NCBI RefSeq assembly: GCF_008629675.1
Contig: NZ_VWOX01000002.1
Location: 1-64,000 of the forward strand
Reading direction: 5' to 3'
Source: Roseiconus nitratireducens
GTDB lineage: Bacteria; Planctomycetota; Planctomycetia; Pirellulales; Pirellulaceae
DNA: 64,000 nucleotides
Shown: positions 1 to 9,657 of the stretch, piece after piece
Position numbering within the stretch: position 1 is the first letter of the stretch
Layout of the letters: every line of letters starts with the position of its first letter
The notes under the pieces: model-generated
Database searches by the model: none
What the model saw: only the letters and a program-made list of their open reading frames with translations
What the model was told of the DNA's origin: nothing
Position numbers and translations under genes: made by a program

Positions 1-26
1 GGTGAGCGTGGGGTGGGGCGCGGGGC

Positions 27-1562
27 TCAGGCGAGTGCGCCGCGAATCCGGTCGACCAATCCGTTGTCGCGATCGCCGCTTCCGGGCAGCAAGAACGTCG
101 ACGCTGCGAGGTAGCTGTTTCGGAATTCCGGCGACAGCGCGTAGAAATCCTCCAGCACGGCCGAGCTGAATTTGTAGTCGTGTGAATCGTTGCCTTTCAG
201 AAACACCAACTGACGGGCGGCATGGATCATGTCCTCCGCCTGCCCACCGGCATTCAGATAATTCAGCGCCTCACGCGAGGCTTCGCCGCGATTGCGGCTG
301 ACGGATTCAAAGATTGTTTGAACCGAAGCCGGATCGTCACCCGCCGCAGCGTTCCGGAACTCGTCAATTCGCGTCTCGGCCACTTTCCCACGTGATTGCA
401 TCGATTGACGGAAATGCGGGATGAAGGCGGCGTTTTGCAGCAACAATCGCAGCCGGGTCTTCCGGTTCTTTGCCGTGCGGTAGGCATACTGCATCGCGTT
501 GGTGGTGGTCGATGAGTGGAGCGCGATGATGCCGGGTTGTTGCATCAGCATCTCACCGGCGGAAAGGAACAGGGCATCACTAATCGACTGGGGGTGGATT
601 CCGGATTGGATCATGGCAGCCGTTTCTCGCACCGCCTCTTCCGGGCTGGCGTCTCGAAGTCGGCCAAGATGGTCCAACGCCGCGGTGGCATCGACGGATC
701 CGCCGTTCCACGATTGATCGAACTCACCCATGATCGATTCGGTCACACGGCAGGCGGAATCGGCGGCCAAGTCACTCTGGGAGGGATTCGGTTCGCCGTG
801 GTGGTTCAACAGGGCGTAGGTCAACGAGCGAAGGACCGGCTCGGCATATCGCCAACCGATGCAATTGAGCGTCCGAAAACCGTTGGCCACAAAAATCGCC
901 TTGTGGCCGATGCTGCGAAAATCGCGACATCCATAATGGGCCATCAACTCGAAGACATCGTTTGCGCCAGCCGAGCGAACCAATCCGGCGACCGCGGCAT
1001 CGGCCGCATCCACGTCCCAACGATCCATCGCCTGCTGAAACGCCTTGCGGGCACGGTGGGGCGGCGGGACGGATGATTCATCCACGGGCGCCATCGTCCA
1101 GTTGCCTTCCTCCACGTCACGCTGCTGCGAGGACTTGAAGTAATCGAGTGCCCAAAAGATTGGTAACCACCGATCCTGGTCCGATGAGGCAAGACTGGCC
1201 AGGTGGGCCGAATTGACAACCAGGACCGCGTGGAACTTGAACCCGACACTTGGTCGCGGTTGCACGTTCCGGACGCCGGCAAGCAGTAGCGCGGTCAATA
1301 CTTCGCGATACGTCGTTCCGGATCGGATCTTTTGCGCAAAGGTTTCGACGACCTTTGACCGCGGCGTGTCCTCCAGCAACCGCACCAAGGGTTCGATGTC
1401 ATCGTGAAATTGCACCGCATCCTGCTTCAGGGAGGCTTCGGCCGCACTGACCGACGGCAAGTGAGCGACAATCTCCAGTTCCTTGAGCGCTAAGACGGCT
1501 GTCGCTCCACCGCAGGTGCGTAAAAATCGGCGACGCGGCGTGGATGAATTCTGAAAATGCAT
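27..1562 (-). CDS. TAT-exported protein of unknown function
   Basis: About 511 residues. I chose the ATG at 1562, which puts a twin-arginine leader (RRRFLR followed by a short hydrophobic stretch) about 10 residues from the N-terminus; an in-frame start at 1619 would add 19 residues and bury the leader. The mature part is mostly helical in character, with conserved-looking His patches such as GFKFHAVLVV and LLNHHGEPN. I do not recognise a family. The leader implies export of a folded protein, possibly with a cofactor, but no cofactor-binding motif is clear. The gene stands alone, with a repeat-bearing gap upstream and the window edge downstream. Confidence 0.75.
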   Translation of the reverse strand: MHFQNSSTPRRRFLRTCGGATAVLALKELEIVAHLPSVSAAEASLKQDAVQFHDDIEPLVRLLEDTPRSKVVETFAQKIRSGTTYREVLTALLLAGVRNVQPRPSVGFKFHAVLVVNSAHLASLASSDQDRWLPIFWALDYFKSSQQRDVEEGNWTMAPVDESSVPPPHRARKAFQQAMDRWDVDAADAAVAGLVRSAGANDVFELMAHYGCRDFRSIGHKAIFVANGFRTLNCIGWRYAEPVLRSLTYALLNHHGEPNPSQSDLAADSACRVTESIMGEFDQSWNGGSVDATAALDHLGRLRDASPEEAVRETAAMIQSGIHPQSISDALFLSAGEMLMQQPGIIALHSSTTTNAMQYAYRTAKNRKTRLRLLLQNAAFIPHFRQSMQSRGKVAETRIDEFRNAAAGDDPASVQTIFESVSRNRGEASREALNYLNAGGQAEDMIHAARQLVFLKGNDSHDYKFSSAVLEDFYALSPEFRNSYLAASTFLLPGSGDRDNGLVDRIRGALA

Positions 1563-1898
1563 GAGATCGCTCCGGTGCCAGGCGAAAGGGGGGGAATGGC
1601 AGCGTCTTGACGCAGCCATTCATTGTATCGCATGCGTCGGGACGACTTGCACCTTGTTCTGGACATGGTTGTCGACAGAAGTCACCTCACCCTCCCGTTT
1701 GCGGGAGGGTCGCGGAGGAGCTTGCGACGACGCGGGGAGGGCTGTCCCTACCTCATGAGTTATTGGCATTGGCTTTCGATTCTGCCCTCCCCGGAGCCTC
1801 GTTCCTCGCCTCCGACCCTCCCGCAAGCGGGAGGGTGAAGATGATTCTCTGCTTGTCTAAATTGGCGTCGCTATCAATGGGCTTCCGCGCGATCGGGA
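1563..1898. repeat. Intergenic region with two REP-like GC hairpins
   Basis: No gene is supported here. Two GC-rich hairpins lie at about 1687-1706 (CCCTCCCGTTTGCGGGAGGG) and 1817-1837 (a similar CCCTCCCGCAAGCGGGAGGG). Between them, 1700-1740 carries a GGTCGCGGAGGAGCTTGCGA-type unit that recurs near 13937-14018 (reversed) and 25116-25160. They sit between two minus-strand genes and could end transcription or act as REP-type sites; neither role is shown directly. Confidence 0.7.
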
Positions 1899-2891
1899 TT
1901 AAATCGCCGCAAACGTTTTCCGCAGCATGGCCAGGCTTTTTGGGATCGCCGTTTCGTGCGATTCCTTCCCTTCAAACTCCAACGAAATGTAGCCGCGGTA
2001 GTCGACGTCGCGGAGAATCTTGGCGACGCGGTCGTAATCAATCTCCAACGTGTACCACGTGCCACCCCCGTAGTACGTCTTGGCTTGGACGTACACCGTT
2101 TCCGGAGCCATCTTCTGGTACTGCGCGTACTGGTCCTCCAAGAAATTCCCCGTGTCCAAAGTGGCTTTCAACCAGGGGGACGGGACGTCGCGCAACACCC
2201 GCAGCACGCCGTCGGCGGTGCGTCCAAGTCCCCAGTGGTTCTCCAGTCCCATCACTACGCCGCACTTCTCCGCCGCCGGCAAGCACTGCTCCAAGCCCTC
2301 CTTGACCCAACCGAATCCGTCCTCATCGGTATAGCCTTCCAACACCGGTTCGATGCCTTTGTTGGCCATCAGGGTGTCGAAATCACCGGACGTTCCCCAA
2401 CGGCCCGTGTTGACTCGGATCGTCGGAATCCCCATTGCGTAGGCCAGTTCGATGCAATGGATCGTGTGTTCAACGTTTTTCTTGCGAACGTCCGGATCCG
2501 GCGAGACAAACGTTTGGTGCGTGGACAGACCACACAGGTCCATTCCCTGACGAAACGCCCGCTGTTTGATCCGTTGCAAAGTGGCATTGGATTCGTCTTC
2601 CATTTGCACATGCAGGACTTCGACCGCATCGAAGCCGGCATCTGCCGCCAGGTCCACACATTCTTCGATTTTCAATTTGCTGTCGTCTCGATAACGCCAA
2701 TAAGAATAGGTGGAGACGGCGATCGGATTGGGGCGACGCGTCGCCGTGGCGTCGGATTCCGCCGCTTCACAACGGTCACGACCCGCATGAAGTAAACCGG
2801 CACCGCCCGCTGCCGCGGCGGCAATCACGGCACGTCTGGATAAGGATGCTCCCGCCGAAGACGGTGTTGAGTGGAGAGGGGGCTGGCGCAT
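1899..2891 (-). CDS. Sugar phosphate isomerase/epimerase-like TIM-barrel protein, TAT leader
   Basis: About 330 residues. The ATG at 2891 (MRQPPLHS) is preferred over a TTG at 2912. An N-terminal SRRAVIAAAAAGGAG leader looks like a TAT or Sec signal. The body fits the xylose-isomerase-like AP-endonuclease-2 TIM barrel: YSYWRYRDD near the start, FDAVEVLH, a GLENHWG strand carrying an acidic metal ligand, then TLDTGNF and SLEFEGKE near the end. The Glu, His and Asp positions suggest a divalent-metal sugar isomerase or epimerase. The substrate is unknown. Exported proteins of this kind are common in planctomycetes and often sit near oxidoreductases and sulfatases. Its nearest neighbour is a divergent DUF3472 gene. 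Confidence 0.8.
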   Translation of the reverse strand: MRQPPLHSTPSSAGASLSRRAVIAAAAAGGAGLLHAGRDRCEAAESDATATRRPNPIAVSTYSYWRYRDDSKLKIEECVDLAADAGFDAVEVLHVQMEDESNATLQRIKQRAFRQGMDLCGLSTHQTFVSPDPDVRKKNVEHTIHCIELAYAMGIPTIRVNTGRWGTSGDFDTLMANKGIEPVLEGYTDEDGFGWVKEGLEQCLPAAEKCGVVMGLENHWGLGRTADGVLRVLRDVPSPWLKATLDTGNFLEDQYAQYQKMAPETVYVQAKTYYGGGTWYTLEIDYDRVAKILRDVDYRGYISLEFEGKESHETAIPKSLAMLRKTFAAI

Positions 2892-3272
2892 GGGGGCAAT
2901 ACTCTGTGTCAATGAAAAACGGCGTCACTGGAAAGAGGCCGCGGGGCAATAAAAATCGGCAGCGGAATCGAACGACCCTTCGCACGTCGGTGGCATCGAC
3001 GATCCGACCCCAGGCCTGTCTGCGCCCAGCATACCTGTTTTGCTTCTGGCAAACCTCAACCGCGTACGGTGATTCACGTCGGACCGGAATCACGGACCGA
3101 TCAGTCGCTCACGGTTCCGCGTTCCAAGGGAGAACACGGCCACACCATGCCGGCTTTCGGGAGTCAGCGGCCCCTCACCGGTCCGCTTGGAGGGGGGCCC
3201 GATGACGGGTTTTCAATCAGCGGACTATCATGACTTGAGCTTCCAGATCTGAGCGAAAAGCTGAGAAAACCG
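2892..3272. other. Divergent intergenic region, no gene seen
   Basis: A 381-bp gap between the minus-strand isomerase-like gene and the plus-strand DUF3472 gene, so it should hold both promoters. I could not identify reliable -35/-10 boxes, an operator or a structured RNA. Overlapping small open frames here lack any protein-like composition. Confidence 0.4.
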
Positions 3273-4538
3273 ATGTATCGAAACTGTGCCCTTGTCTGTC
3301 TTTGTCTCGGGCTTCCCACCGTTGGCCGTTCGGCTGAACTGACCGTTCCCGCGTCGACCGCCTACCTTCAGCCCGACCCAGCCGCGGCGAAGGTGTCTCC
3401 GCGCGGAATCCGGCAATGGAGCGATCCCGGTACCACGGTTTGTTGGTACGGAGAATTTCGTGAGCCGGGAAAACTCAACGCGACGGTAACCATTGAGATT
3501 CCCAACGGACAGACCGAACGTTTGGAATTGACCATCGCCGGAACCACGCACGTCGCGAAGGTGACCGGAACAGGTGACGATCCGATCGACGCTGACTTCG
3601 GTGAGTTTGAGATTGCCGAATCGGGCTACCAGCAACTGACGTTAAAGTCGGACACCAAGCCGGGACAGAACATCGGAACCGTTCGATCGCTGAAGCTATC
3701 CGGCCCGGCAGTCGAGAACGCCCACTTCAACCTTGATCCACGACGCAACGCTTCATCCGTCCACTTGATGTATCCGGTGTCGGACGAGGTTGAAATCTCG
3801 GCGTTCTACTGCGAAGTCACCGCGGTGGAAGATCCGATCTGGACGTTCTACATGGCATGCGGCTGGCACCGAGGCTATTTCGGAATGCAGGTCAACAGTC
3901 CGACCGAGCGGCGGATCATCTTCAGCGTTTGGGACAGCGGCAACGAAGCGATCGACCGCGACAAGGTCGAAGACAAGGATCGCGTGACGTTGGTGGACAA
4001 GGGCGAGGATGTCTATACGGGCGACTTCGGCAACGAGGGGACTGGCGGACACAGCCACCTGAAGTTTTCCTGGAAGACGGGCCAGAAGCAACGGTTCCTG
4101 GTCACCGCTGAACCGGAAGACGAGACGTTCACGGTCTACTCCGGATACTACTACCGCAACGACCTGAATCGCTGGATGCTGATCTCCAGTTGGAAAGCAC
4201 CTCACGAAGGCGGCTACCTCCGCCGGCCGCACAGCTTTAGCGAGAACTTCGTGGGTGCCAACGGCAACCTGCGTCGCAAGGCGCTCTACGGCAATCAGTG
4301 GATTCGGACATCCCGTGGCGACTGGATCGAGTTGAACGAGGCGCGTTTCTCACACGATCCGACCGGACGGGAAAACCGGCGGGACCGATTCATGGGTGTC
4401 GAAAAGGGCGATTTTTTCCTGTCTCAGGGCGGATTCGTGGAAGGCTTCACCGAGTTCGGGACCGCATTTGCCCGGCCGAAGGTCGGTGCGACGCCGGACG
4501 AAGCCACCTTGCCACCCCTGCCGGCGGCGATTCAGTGA
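3273..4538 (+). CDS. Secreted DUF5077/DUF3472 domain protein
   Basis: 421 residues with a Sec-type signal (CALVCLCLGLPTVGRSAE). The N-terminal half (about 25-140) resembles DUF5077, a beta-rich module often fused to DUF3472. The remainder (about 145-390) matches DUF3472 style, with aromatic-rich blocks such as WTFYMACGWHRGYFGMQ, IIFSVWDSG, GGHSHLKFSWK and YSGYYYRND. Such proteins are thought to bind or act on extracellular carbohydrate, but no activity is established and no catalytic residues can be assigned from sequence. The last 22 bases, including the stop, are repeated in tandem directly after the gene (4539-4560), which leaves the protein intact. The gene appears monocistronic. Confidence 0.8.
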   Translation: MYRNCALVCLCLGLPTVGRSAELTVPASTAYLQPDPAAAKVSPRGIRQWSDPGTTVCWYGEFREPGKLNATVTIEIPNGQTERLELTIAGTTHVAKVTGTGDDPIDADFGEFEIAESGYQQLTLKSDTKPGQNIGTVRSLKLSGPAVENAHFNLDPRRNASSVHLMYPVSDEVEISAFYCEVTAVEDPIWTFYMACGWHRGYFGMQVNSPTERRIIFSVWDSGNEAIDRDKVEDKDRVTLVDKGEDVYTGDFGNEGTGGHSHLKFSWKTGQKQRFLVTAEPEDETFTVYSGYYYRNDLNRWMLISSWKAPHEGGYLRRPHSFSENFVGANGNLRRKALYGNQWIRTSRGDWIELNEARFSHDPTGRENRRDRFMGVEKGDFFLSQGGFVEGFTEFGTAFARPKVGATPDEATLPPLPAAIQ

Positions 4539-4560
4539 CCTGCCGGCGGCGATTCAGTGA
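4517..4560 (+). repeat. 22-bp perfect tandem duplication spanning a stop codon
   Basis: Two identical 22-bp copies, 4517-4538 and 4539-4560. The first ends exactly at the TGA of the DUF3472 gene, so the duplication adds a second in-frame-looking end outside the gene. It looks like a recent slippage or unequal exchange event with no coding effect. Confidence 0.9.
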
Positions 4561-4578
4561 ACCGCTGAAGCTTGGGAT

Positions 4579-5004
4579 TCAAACCCGCTTGCGTTTGCGC
4601 TGAACTTCGATTTCGGCCAGTGAGTAGACGCGGCCGGTGCCGGCTCCCGGGCAGACTTCGCAGGTCTCCTTCCATGCCTTTTTTGATTCCAAGTTGGAAT
4701 CCCAAAACGGCCAGGTCCGACATTGGGTCGGCCGCCCCTGGTAGACCAGGCAGGTGCGTTTTTCAGGGTCCAACAGGATGCAATCGCCGTCGGGATATTC
4801 GCGGAGACTTTTCTTTGCCCCGACGCGTCTGACGAAGCGGCCTTCGAAGGCTTCCACCGTGATTTGCATCGATTCGGCCATGGCTTCGATTTCGGCCTGG
4901 TCAACCCAGACGTAGCCCGGTTCACCGCTGCAACAGGCACCGCACTGCGTGCACTCAAATTGCAGTCCGTCTCGGTACCAGGGACGCTTAGCGGAGGAAC
5001 TCAT
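4579..5004 (-). CDS. YkgJ-family cysteine cluster protein
   Basis: About 141 residues. I chose the ATG at 5004 (MSSSAKRPWYR); an upstream frame to 5160 codes for low-complexity basic residues unlike the family. The signature cysteines are visible: FECTQCGACC near residues 17-25, then GDC, RTC, PTQCRTWPFW and CEVC. This matches YkgJ/UPF0153 proteins, thought to bind zinc or an iron-sulfur cluster; the precise role is unknown. The basic tail QRKRKRV ends the protein. It converges on the DUF3472 gene with only about 40 bp between them. Confidence 0.85.
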   Translation of the reverse strand: MSSSAKRPWYRDGLQFECTQCGACCSGEPGYVWVDQAEIEAMAESMQITVEAFEGRFVRRVGAKKSLREYPDGDCILLDPEKRTCLVYQGRPTQCRTWPFWDSNLESKKAWKETCEVCPGAGTGRVYSLAEIEVQRKRKRV

Positions 5005-5344
5005 CGGCGTGCGGCGGTGATAACGCGGCGGGGGCAGTCGAACGGAACCGTCCGCGATCGATGCGGAACGAGCGCTGATTGTATCGGCTGGACGCTTCCT
5101 GCGACCAGCTGGGCAACGGGAGAAGTAAAAACCGTTGGACAAACTTTGGCGACGTGGCAAAGTTTGACGAGTCCAATCTTTGCACCAGGAGGCCGTCTGC
5201 CCCTCCCTGCTTCGCGGGCGAGCCTCTCGGTGCGGTTTCGATGGACTGAATCACTGCCGTGTTGGCCTGGATGCCTGAACGGTTGACCTTCGCCGGGAAA
5301 CTGCCCTGTGAAGGTGAACACCCACCCTTCCCGAAGCATCGCCA
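5005..5344. other. Divergent intergenic region, no gene seen
   Basis: 340 bp between the YkgJ gene (minus) and the RNase H-like gene (plus). Open frames cross it on the minus strand, but their composition is that of shadows. It presumably contains both promoters. I see no strong hairpin or operator. Confidence 0.35.
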
Positions 5345-6109
5345 ATGGAGCTGCGAGCCGTGAAGCTGTCTTTCCCGCTTGATCCCGTCGGCCCCTCGTT
5401 GATGACGCATAACCGAGCCCTTCACAATCCGCCGATCGCCGTCCCGCGTGCCGGACTCCCCTCCCACCGGCCGGGACCGATCGCCACGGATTACTTGCTG
5501 GTTTGCGAAGCCCATTCGACCACGCTTGATGATGGGCGATGGCGATTCACTCTCGAGGCGGCCGACGGGGAATTGATTCTGGACGCCGAAGATCATGACT
5601 ACGGTGATCTGAACCGTCTGACGTTGTTGGCCGCGGTCCGCGGTCTGGAATCGTTGGAAGGTGCCTGCGGGGTGACGTTGCTAAGCAACAACCGGTACCT
5701 GATCCGATCGCTGTCGAACTCCTTGCCGCGGTGGCGGCAAAACAACTTCATGTGGGAACACTTCGGTCGCAGAATCGATGTCCAACATGCGGATCTGTGG
5801 CGACGCGTCGATCACGCCTTGGCGATTCACCGCGTGCAGGCCTGCCTGGTCAGCTCCTGTTTGGTGAGCAACGGCCAAGCCGACGCCGATGGTGGATCAG
5901 CAGCCAAGCCGGTCGCTGACCAGTCGGCTTGCTACCGTGTCGATCAACCGCACGGGTCCGGCGCGGGAGGCCCCAAAGCAGGAGGTCACGTGCCGTCACC
6001 AAGTGACCGGCTCCGCCGATTGCTGCTGGGCCGCCAGAGCACTCCCCGGCCCGAATCGATTCCCCGGCGTCGTGGACGGTTCACCGCCGAAGACCTGGAA
6101 TCCCTCTGA
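5345..6109 (+). CDS. RNase H-fold protein lacking canonical catalytic acids
   Basis: 254 residues from the ATG at 5345; an ATG at 5402 is an alternative. Residues ~50-170 align by eye with RNase HI: a first beta-strand segment (DGRWRFTLEA), a helix block NRLTLLAAVRGLESL where RNase HI has NRMELMAAI, a strand VTLLSNNRYLIRSL where RNase HI has STDSQYV, the basic-protrusion-like PRWRQNNFMW, and ADLWRRVDHALAIHRV. The catalytic Glu of the NRMEL block is Thr and the Asp of the TDS block is Asn, so canonical two-metal cleavage is unlikely. The C-terminal ~80 residues are low-complexity and basic. The fold may serve in nucleic-acid binding. The gene lies 145 bp upstream of glgB. Confidence 0.7.
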   Translation: MELRAVKLSFPLDPVGPSLMTHNRALHNPPIAVPRAGLPSHRPGPIATDYLLVCEAHSTTLDDGRWRFTLEAADGELILDAEDHDYGDLNRLTLLAAVRGLESLEGACGVTLLSNNRYLIRSLSNSLPRWRQNNFMWEHFGRRIDVQHADLWRRVDHALAIHRVQACLVSSCLVSNGQADADGGSAAKPVADQSACYRVDQPHGSGAGGPKAGGHVPSPSDRLRRLLLGRQSTPRPESIPRRRGRFTAEDLESL

Positions 6110-6254
6110 ACCGACAAAACGCTGCATGGACCGCACACTGCATGGACCGCTGTGAGACGCTTGATCGGAGCACGGCCCCGACAAAGCCCAGGATTTCCTG
6201 GCTCGCAGCATTCGCACCCTCAACGGCTGACGCCATTTCGCTTACGGATCGAAC

Positions 6255-8507
6255 ATGAAGACGGATATTTCTCTCGCGACACTAGGACAGCTGGTCGAGG
6301 GTCAATTGCGGGACCCCTCCTCCATTCTGGGTCCCCATTTGGTGGATTATCGCGGATCGCGTGCGACTTCGATCCGGAGTTTTCTGCCCGACGCGCGTGC
6401 CGCCTGGGTCATCGACCGTGTCAGCGGCAGCCGACGTCCGATGCGACGGCTGCATCCTGCCGGCTTTTTCGAGGCAATCTGTGATGCGTCTGTTATGGAC
6501 TCGGCGAACCGTCATAATGGGGACGCCGCCTTACCGACACACTCGAGCTACCGAATTCAAATGGCAGATAAGAAGACTGGCACCCTGATTGACATGCATG
6601 ATCCCTATGCCGTGCCATCGATCCTGAGCGACTACGACCGCTACCTGCTGGGCGAAGGCAAGAACTACAGGATGTATGACACCCTCGGAGCCCAGCTCCG
6701 CCGTGTCGACGAAACCGACGGAGTGAACTTTGCGGTGTGGGCCCCCAACGCCCGCATCGTGCAGATCGTGGGGGACTTCAACTCCTGGGACGGTCGCGGA
6801 CACGTGGCCAAGTTGGACCAGTCGGTCGGAATCTGGGAACTGTTTGTGCCGGGCGCCAAAGCCGGACAGAAGTACAAGTTCCGCATCTTGGACCATCACG
6901 GTCAATGGACCGACAAAACCGATCCTGTGGGATTCGCCGCGGAACTGCCTCCGCTGACCGCTTCGATCGTCACCGACCTGAATCAGCACGTCTGGCAGGA
7001 CGACCAGTGGATGCAGAAGCGGCGGCATGCCGATCCGATGCATTCGCCCATGAACGTTTACGAGTGCCACCTGGGAAGTTGGCAGAAGGGCCCGGGGCGG
7101 ACGCACGGTTGGCTGGACTATCGCGAACTGGCTCATCGGCTGGCAGACTATTGCCGACGAATGAATTTCACGCACGTCGAACTGTTGCCCATCACCGAGC
7201 ACCCGTTCACAGGTTCCTGGGGTTACCAAACCGTCGGTTACTTTGCGCCGACCAGCCGACATGGGACCCCCGAAGACTTCATGTACTTTGTCGACTACCT
7301 GCACCAACACGACATCGGCGTGCTGGTCGATTGGGTGCCGGCACACTTCCCCAAGGACGGTCACGGGCTGCGCCGCTTTGACGGAACGGCTCTGTACGAA
7401 CACGCCGACCCGCGGCAGGGCGAGCACCCCGATTGGGGAACCATGATCTTCAATTTCGGGCGCACCGAGGTCCGAAACTTCCTGGTGGCGAACGCTCTGT
7501 TCTGGATGGACAAGTACCACATCGACGGCTTGCGCGTCGACGCGGTGGCGTCCATGCTGTACCTGGATTACAGCCGTGAAGACGGCCAATGGATTCCCAA
7601 CCAGTACGGAGGTCGTGAAAACTTGGAAGCGATCGAATTCCTGCGGGAATTTAATGTGGCAGTCCACGAGAATCATCCGGGCGCCGTCACGATCGCGGAA
7701 GAATCAACGGCTTGGCCGGGCGTCTCCCGTCCGACCTATGACGGCGGTCTCGGATTCACCTACAAGTGGAACATGGGGTGGATGAATGACACCCTGACGT
7801 ACATGCATCGTGAGCCGGTGCACCGTCGCTTTCATCAGAACGACTTGACGTTCAGCATGATCTACGCGTTCACCGAGAACTTCATGCTGCCGCTGTCACA
7901 CGACGAAGTGGTCCACGGCAAAGGATCCCTGATCAGCCAGATGCCGGGCGACATGTGGCAAAAATTTGGCAACCTGCGGCTGCTGTACTCCTACATGTGG
8001 ACGCACCCGGGCAAGAAGCTTCTGTTCATGGGCGGCGAACTGGGACAGTGGAACGAGTGGAATCACGATGACGGGCCCGACTGGTTGCTGTTGGATTTTG
8101 AAACTCACCGGGGCATCCAAGAACTGGTCGCGGATCTGAACCGATTGGTGATCCAGAACCCGGCCCTGCACGAGCTGGACTTTGACGGTCAAGGCTTCGA
8201 ATGGGTCGATTGCATGAACGCCGATGCGAGCACCCTGGTGTTCCTGCGAAAAGGCAGGGAAGACGCCGATCCGTTGCTGGTGTGCTGCAACTTCACGCCC
8301 GTTGTGCGCCACGAGTATCAAGTCGGCGTTCCCGTCGGCGGATTCTGGAAAGAGATCTTCAACAGCGATAGTGACCGCTACGGCGGCAGCAACGTCGGGA
8401 ACTACCCCGGCCGAGAATCGTTGGGCAGGGGACATCACGGCCGCCCCGACAGCATTTTGGTGGACATGCCGCCTTTGGGCGTGACGATCTTCCGTCCCCA
8501 GCACTAA
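6255..8507 (+). CDS. glgB: 1,4-alpha-glucan branching enzyme GlgB
   Basis: 750 residues, close to the usual length of the long GlgB type. It cuts alpha-1,4 chains and re-attaches them by alpha-1,6 links in glycogen synthesis in the cytoplasm. An N-terminal module (about 10-110) precedes a CBM48 (about 120-240, with [12 protein letters not shown] and VGDFNSWDG), then a GH13 barrel and a C-terminal beta domain. Catalytic positions are visible: Asp429 in [10 protein letters not shown] as nucleophile, Glu482 in TIAEEST as acid/base and Asp550 in LSHDEVVHG. No other glycogen gene is adjacent, so it is probably transcribed alone. The preceding gap has a short repeat of CTGCATGGACCG at 6123-6148. 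Confidence 0.96.
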   Translation: MKTDISLATLGQLVEGQLRDPSSILGPHLVDYRGSRATSIRSFLPDARAAWVIDRVSGSRRPMRRLHPAGFFEAICDASVMDSANRHNGDAALPTHSSYRIQMADKKTGTLIDMHDPYAVPSILSDYDRYLLGEGKNYRMYDTLGAQLRRVDETDGVNFAVWAPNARIVQIVGDFNSWDGRGHVAKLDQSVGIWELFVPGAKAGQKYKFRILDHHGQWTDKTDPVGFAAELPPLTASIVTDLNQHVWQDDQWMQKRRHADPMHSPMNVYECHLGSWQKGPGRTHGWLDYRELAHRLADYCRRMNFTHVELLPITEHPFTGSWGYQTVGYFAPTSRHGTPEDFMYFVDYLHQHDIGVLVDWVPAHFPKDGHGLRRFDGTALYEHADPRQGEHPDWGTMIFNFGRTEVRNFLVANALFWMDKYHIDGLRVDAVASMLYLDYSREDGQWIPNQYGGRENLEAIEFLREFNVAVHENHPGAVTIAEESTAWPGVSRPTYDGGLGFTYKWNMGWMNDTLTYMHREPVHRRFHQNDLTFSMIYAFTENFMLPLSHDEVVHGKGSLISQMPGDMWQKFGNLRLLYSYMWTHPGKKLLFMGGELGQWNEWNHDDGPDWLLLDFETHRGIQELVADLNRLVIQNPALHELDFDGQGFEWVDCMNADASTLVFLRKGREDADPLLVCCNFTPVVRHEYQVGVPVGGFWKEIFNSDSDRYGGSNVGNYPGRESLGRGHHGRPDSILVDMPPLGVTIFRPQH

Positions 8508-8508
8508 C

Positions 8509-8913
8509 GGAACAGCGCCGCTTTGAATCAGAAACACCGCGATTTGCGGTGCAGTGAACGGCAAGGCGCGAGCCGCCGGTTGCGACAAGAAGACCCGCGG
8601 CTAGCGCCACGCGGCTCACCCAAAGTGGCTCCCTCCAGCAAAGTTTTGTCAGACTCTCGAATTGGACAGCGCGCCACATTCAATCAGAAACACCGCGATT
8701 TGCAGTGCAATGAGCGGCAAGGCGCTAGCCGCCGGTTGCGGCCAGAAGACCCGCGGCTAGCGCCACGCGGCTCACCCAAAGTGGCTCTCTCCAGCAAAGT
8801 TCTGTCGGACTCTTGAACTGGATAGCGCTGCTTTGAATCAGAAACACCGCGATTTGCAGTGCAGTGAGCGGCAAGGCGCGAGCCGCCGGTTGCGGCCAGA
8901 AGACCCGCGGCTC
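8509..8913 (+). repeat. Tandem array of three MITE-like units (about 155 bp each)
   Basis: Three units start at about 8509, 8664 and 8820; the third is cut short near 8913. Each opens with a GG-A/T-AGCGC end, continues through AATCAGAAACACCGCGATTT, then holds a large inverted-repeat core (GGCAAGGCGCTAGCCGCCGG facing CCGCGGCTAGCGCCACGC), and ends in CACCCAAAGTGGC. A ~33-bp spacer separates units one and two. The same element occurs singly at 47657-47785, degenerate at 58396-58485 and 18155-18247. The array follows glgB directly. Confidence 0.85.
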
Positions 8914-9024
8914 AATCGCTTGCATTGTCCCTCTCGATCGTCGCGAATCTGAATCCACTCTCCCGCTTACGCGAGGCTGAAGGTTGTTTGCGAATGTTTG
9001 CACGTGTGTCGACGCAGATGCCCC

Positions 9025-9042
9025 GGTGACTGAAGAGTCACC
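9025..9042 (+). other. Short perfect stem-loop
   Basis: GGTGACT, four-base loop, AGTCACC, followed by TTCCCC. It lies between the repeat array and the next gene. It could be a weak terminator or processing site, but it lacks a clear U-run. Confidence 0.3.
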
Positions 9043-9161
9043 TTCCCCCCCACGGGCTACCGGATCTGATTCGATCACGTCCTGCCGTCGGGACCGCGCA
9101 GTGGTAAACTGGAAGCATCTCGCTGCACGCCGATGCTTTGCTTGTCCGTCGGATTCCAAAC

Positions 9162-9581
9162 ATGCCCATTCAAATGCAACTCGCTCGGATCATCATTTCC
9201 GAGCTCACCGAAAGCCAGATCATCTACTTGCGCGAAGTCGACGGCGATCGCGAATTCCCCATCTTGATTGGAATTTTCGAAGCCACCAACATCGACCGTC
9301 GCGTCAAGGAGGATGGGTATCAACCGCCACGGCCCCTGACCCATGACTTGATCGTCAAAACGGCGGAAACTTTAGGGGCGACGGTGGAAAGCGTGATCAT
9401 CAACGACCTGAGTGACCAAACGTATTTCGCAAAGCTGCGGCTGAAAACGGCAGACGACGAAACGATTGAGATCGATTCGCGCCCCAGCGATGCGATTGCC
9501 GTCGCGGTGACGTTCACGCCTCCGCTGCCCATCTACGTCGCCGAGCACGTTCTCGACGAAGCCGCCTCAAGCACCCCATGA
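9162..9581 (+). CDS. Bifunctional nuclease family protein (BFN/DUF151)
   Basis: 139 residues. I chose the ATG at 9162 (MPIQMQLARII), which begins the conserved strand; an upstream start at 9138 would add eight unconserved residues. Family hallmarks are present: REFPILIGIFEA near the N-terminus, LTHDLIVKTAETLGA in the middle, then YFAKLRL, and IDSRPSDAIAVAV, the most conserved block of DUF151. Relatives include plant BFN nucleases and bacterial proteins of undefined role, so nuclease activity is an inference. It is followed 76 bp later by panC on the same strand and may be co-transcribed with it. Confidence 0.9.
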   Translation: MPIQMQLARIIISELTESQIIYLREVDGDREFPILIGIFEATNIDRRVKEDGYQPPRPLTHDLIVKTAETLGATVESVIINDLSDQTYFAKLRLKTADDETIEIDSRPSDAIAVAVTFTPPLPIYVAEHVLDEAASSTP

Positions 9582-9657
9582 TCTCCTGCCGCGGTTGAAT
9601 TCGCCCCCTTTCTTGTCACCCGGATGATGTCGTCCGCGGGACGCGTCAGCGAGCTTC

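Noticed and set aside
6531..7676. 381-codon minus-strand frame
   Set aside because: Fully antisense to glgB, whose catalytic residues are intact, and with low-complexity composition.
8509..8913. Tandem units as a CRISPR array
   Set aside because: Units are ~155 bp, only three, with no short repeats and unique spacers and no cas genes.
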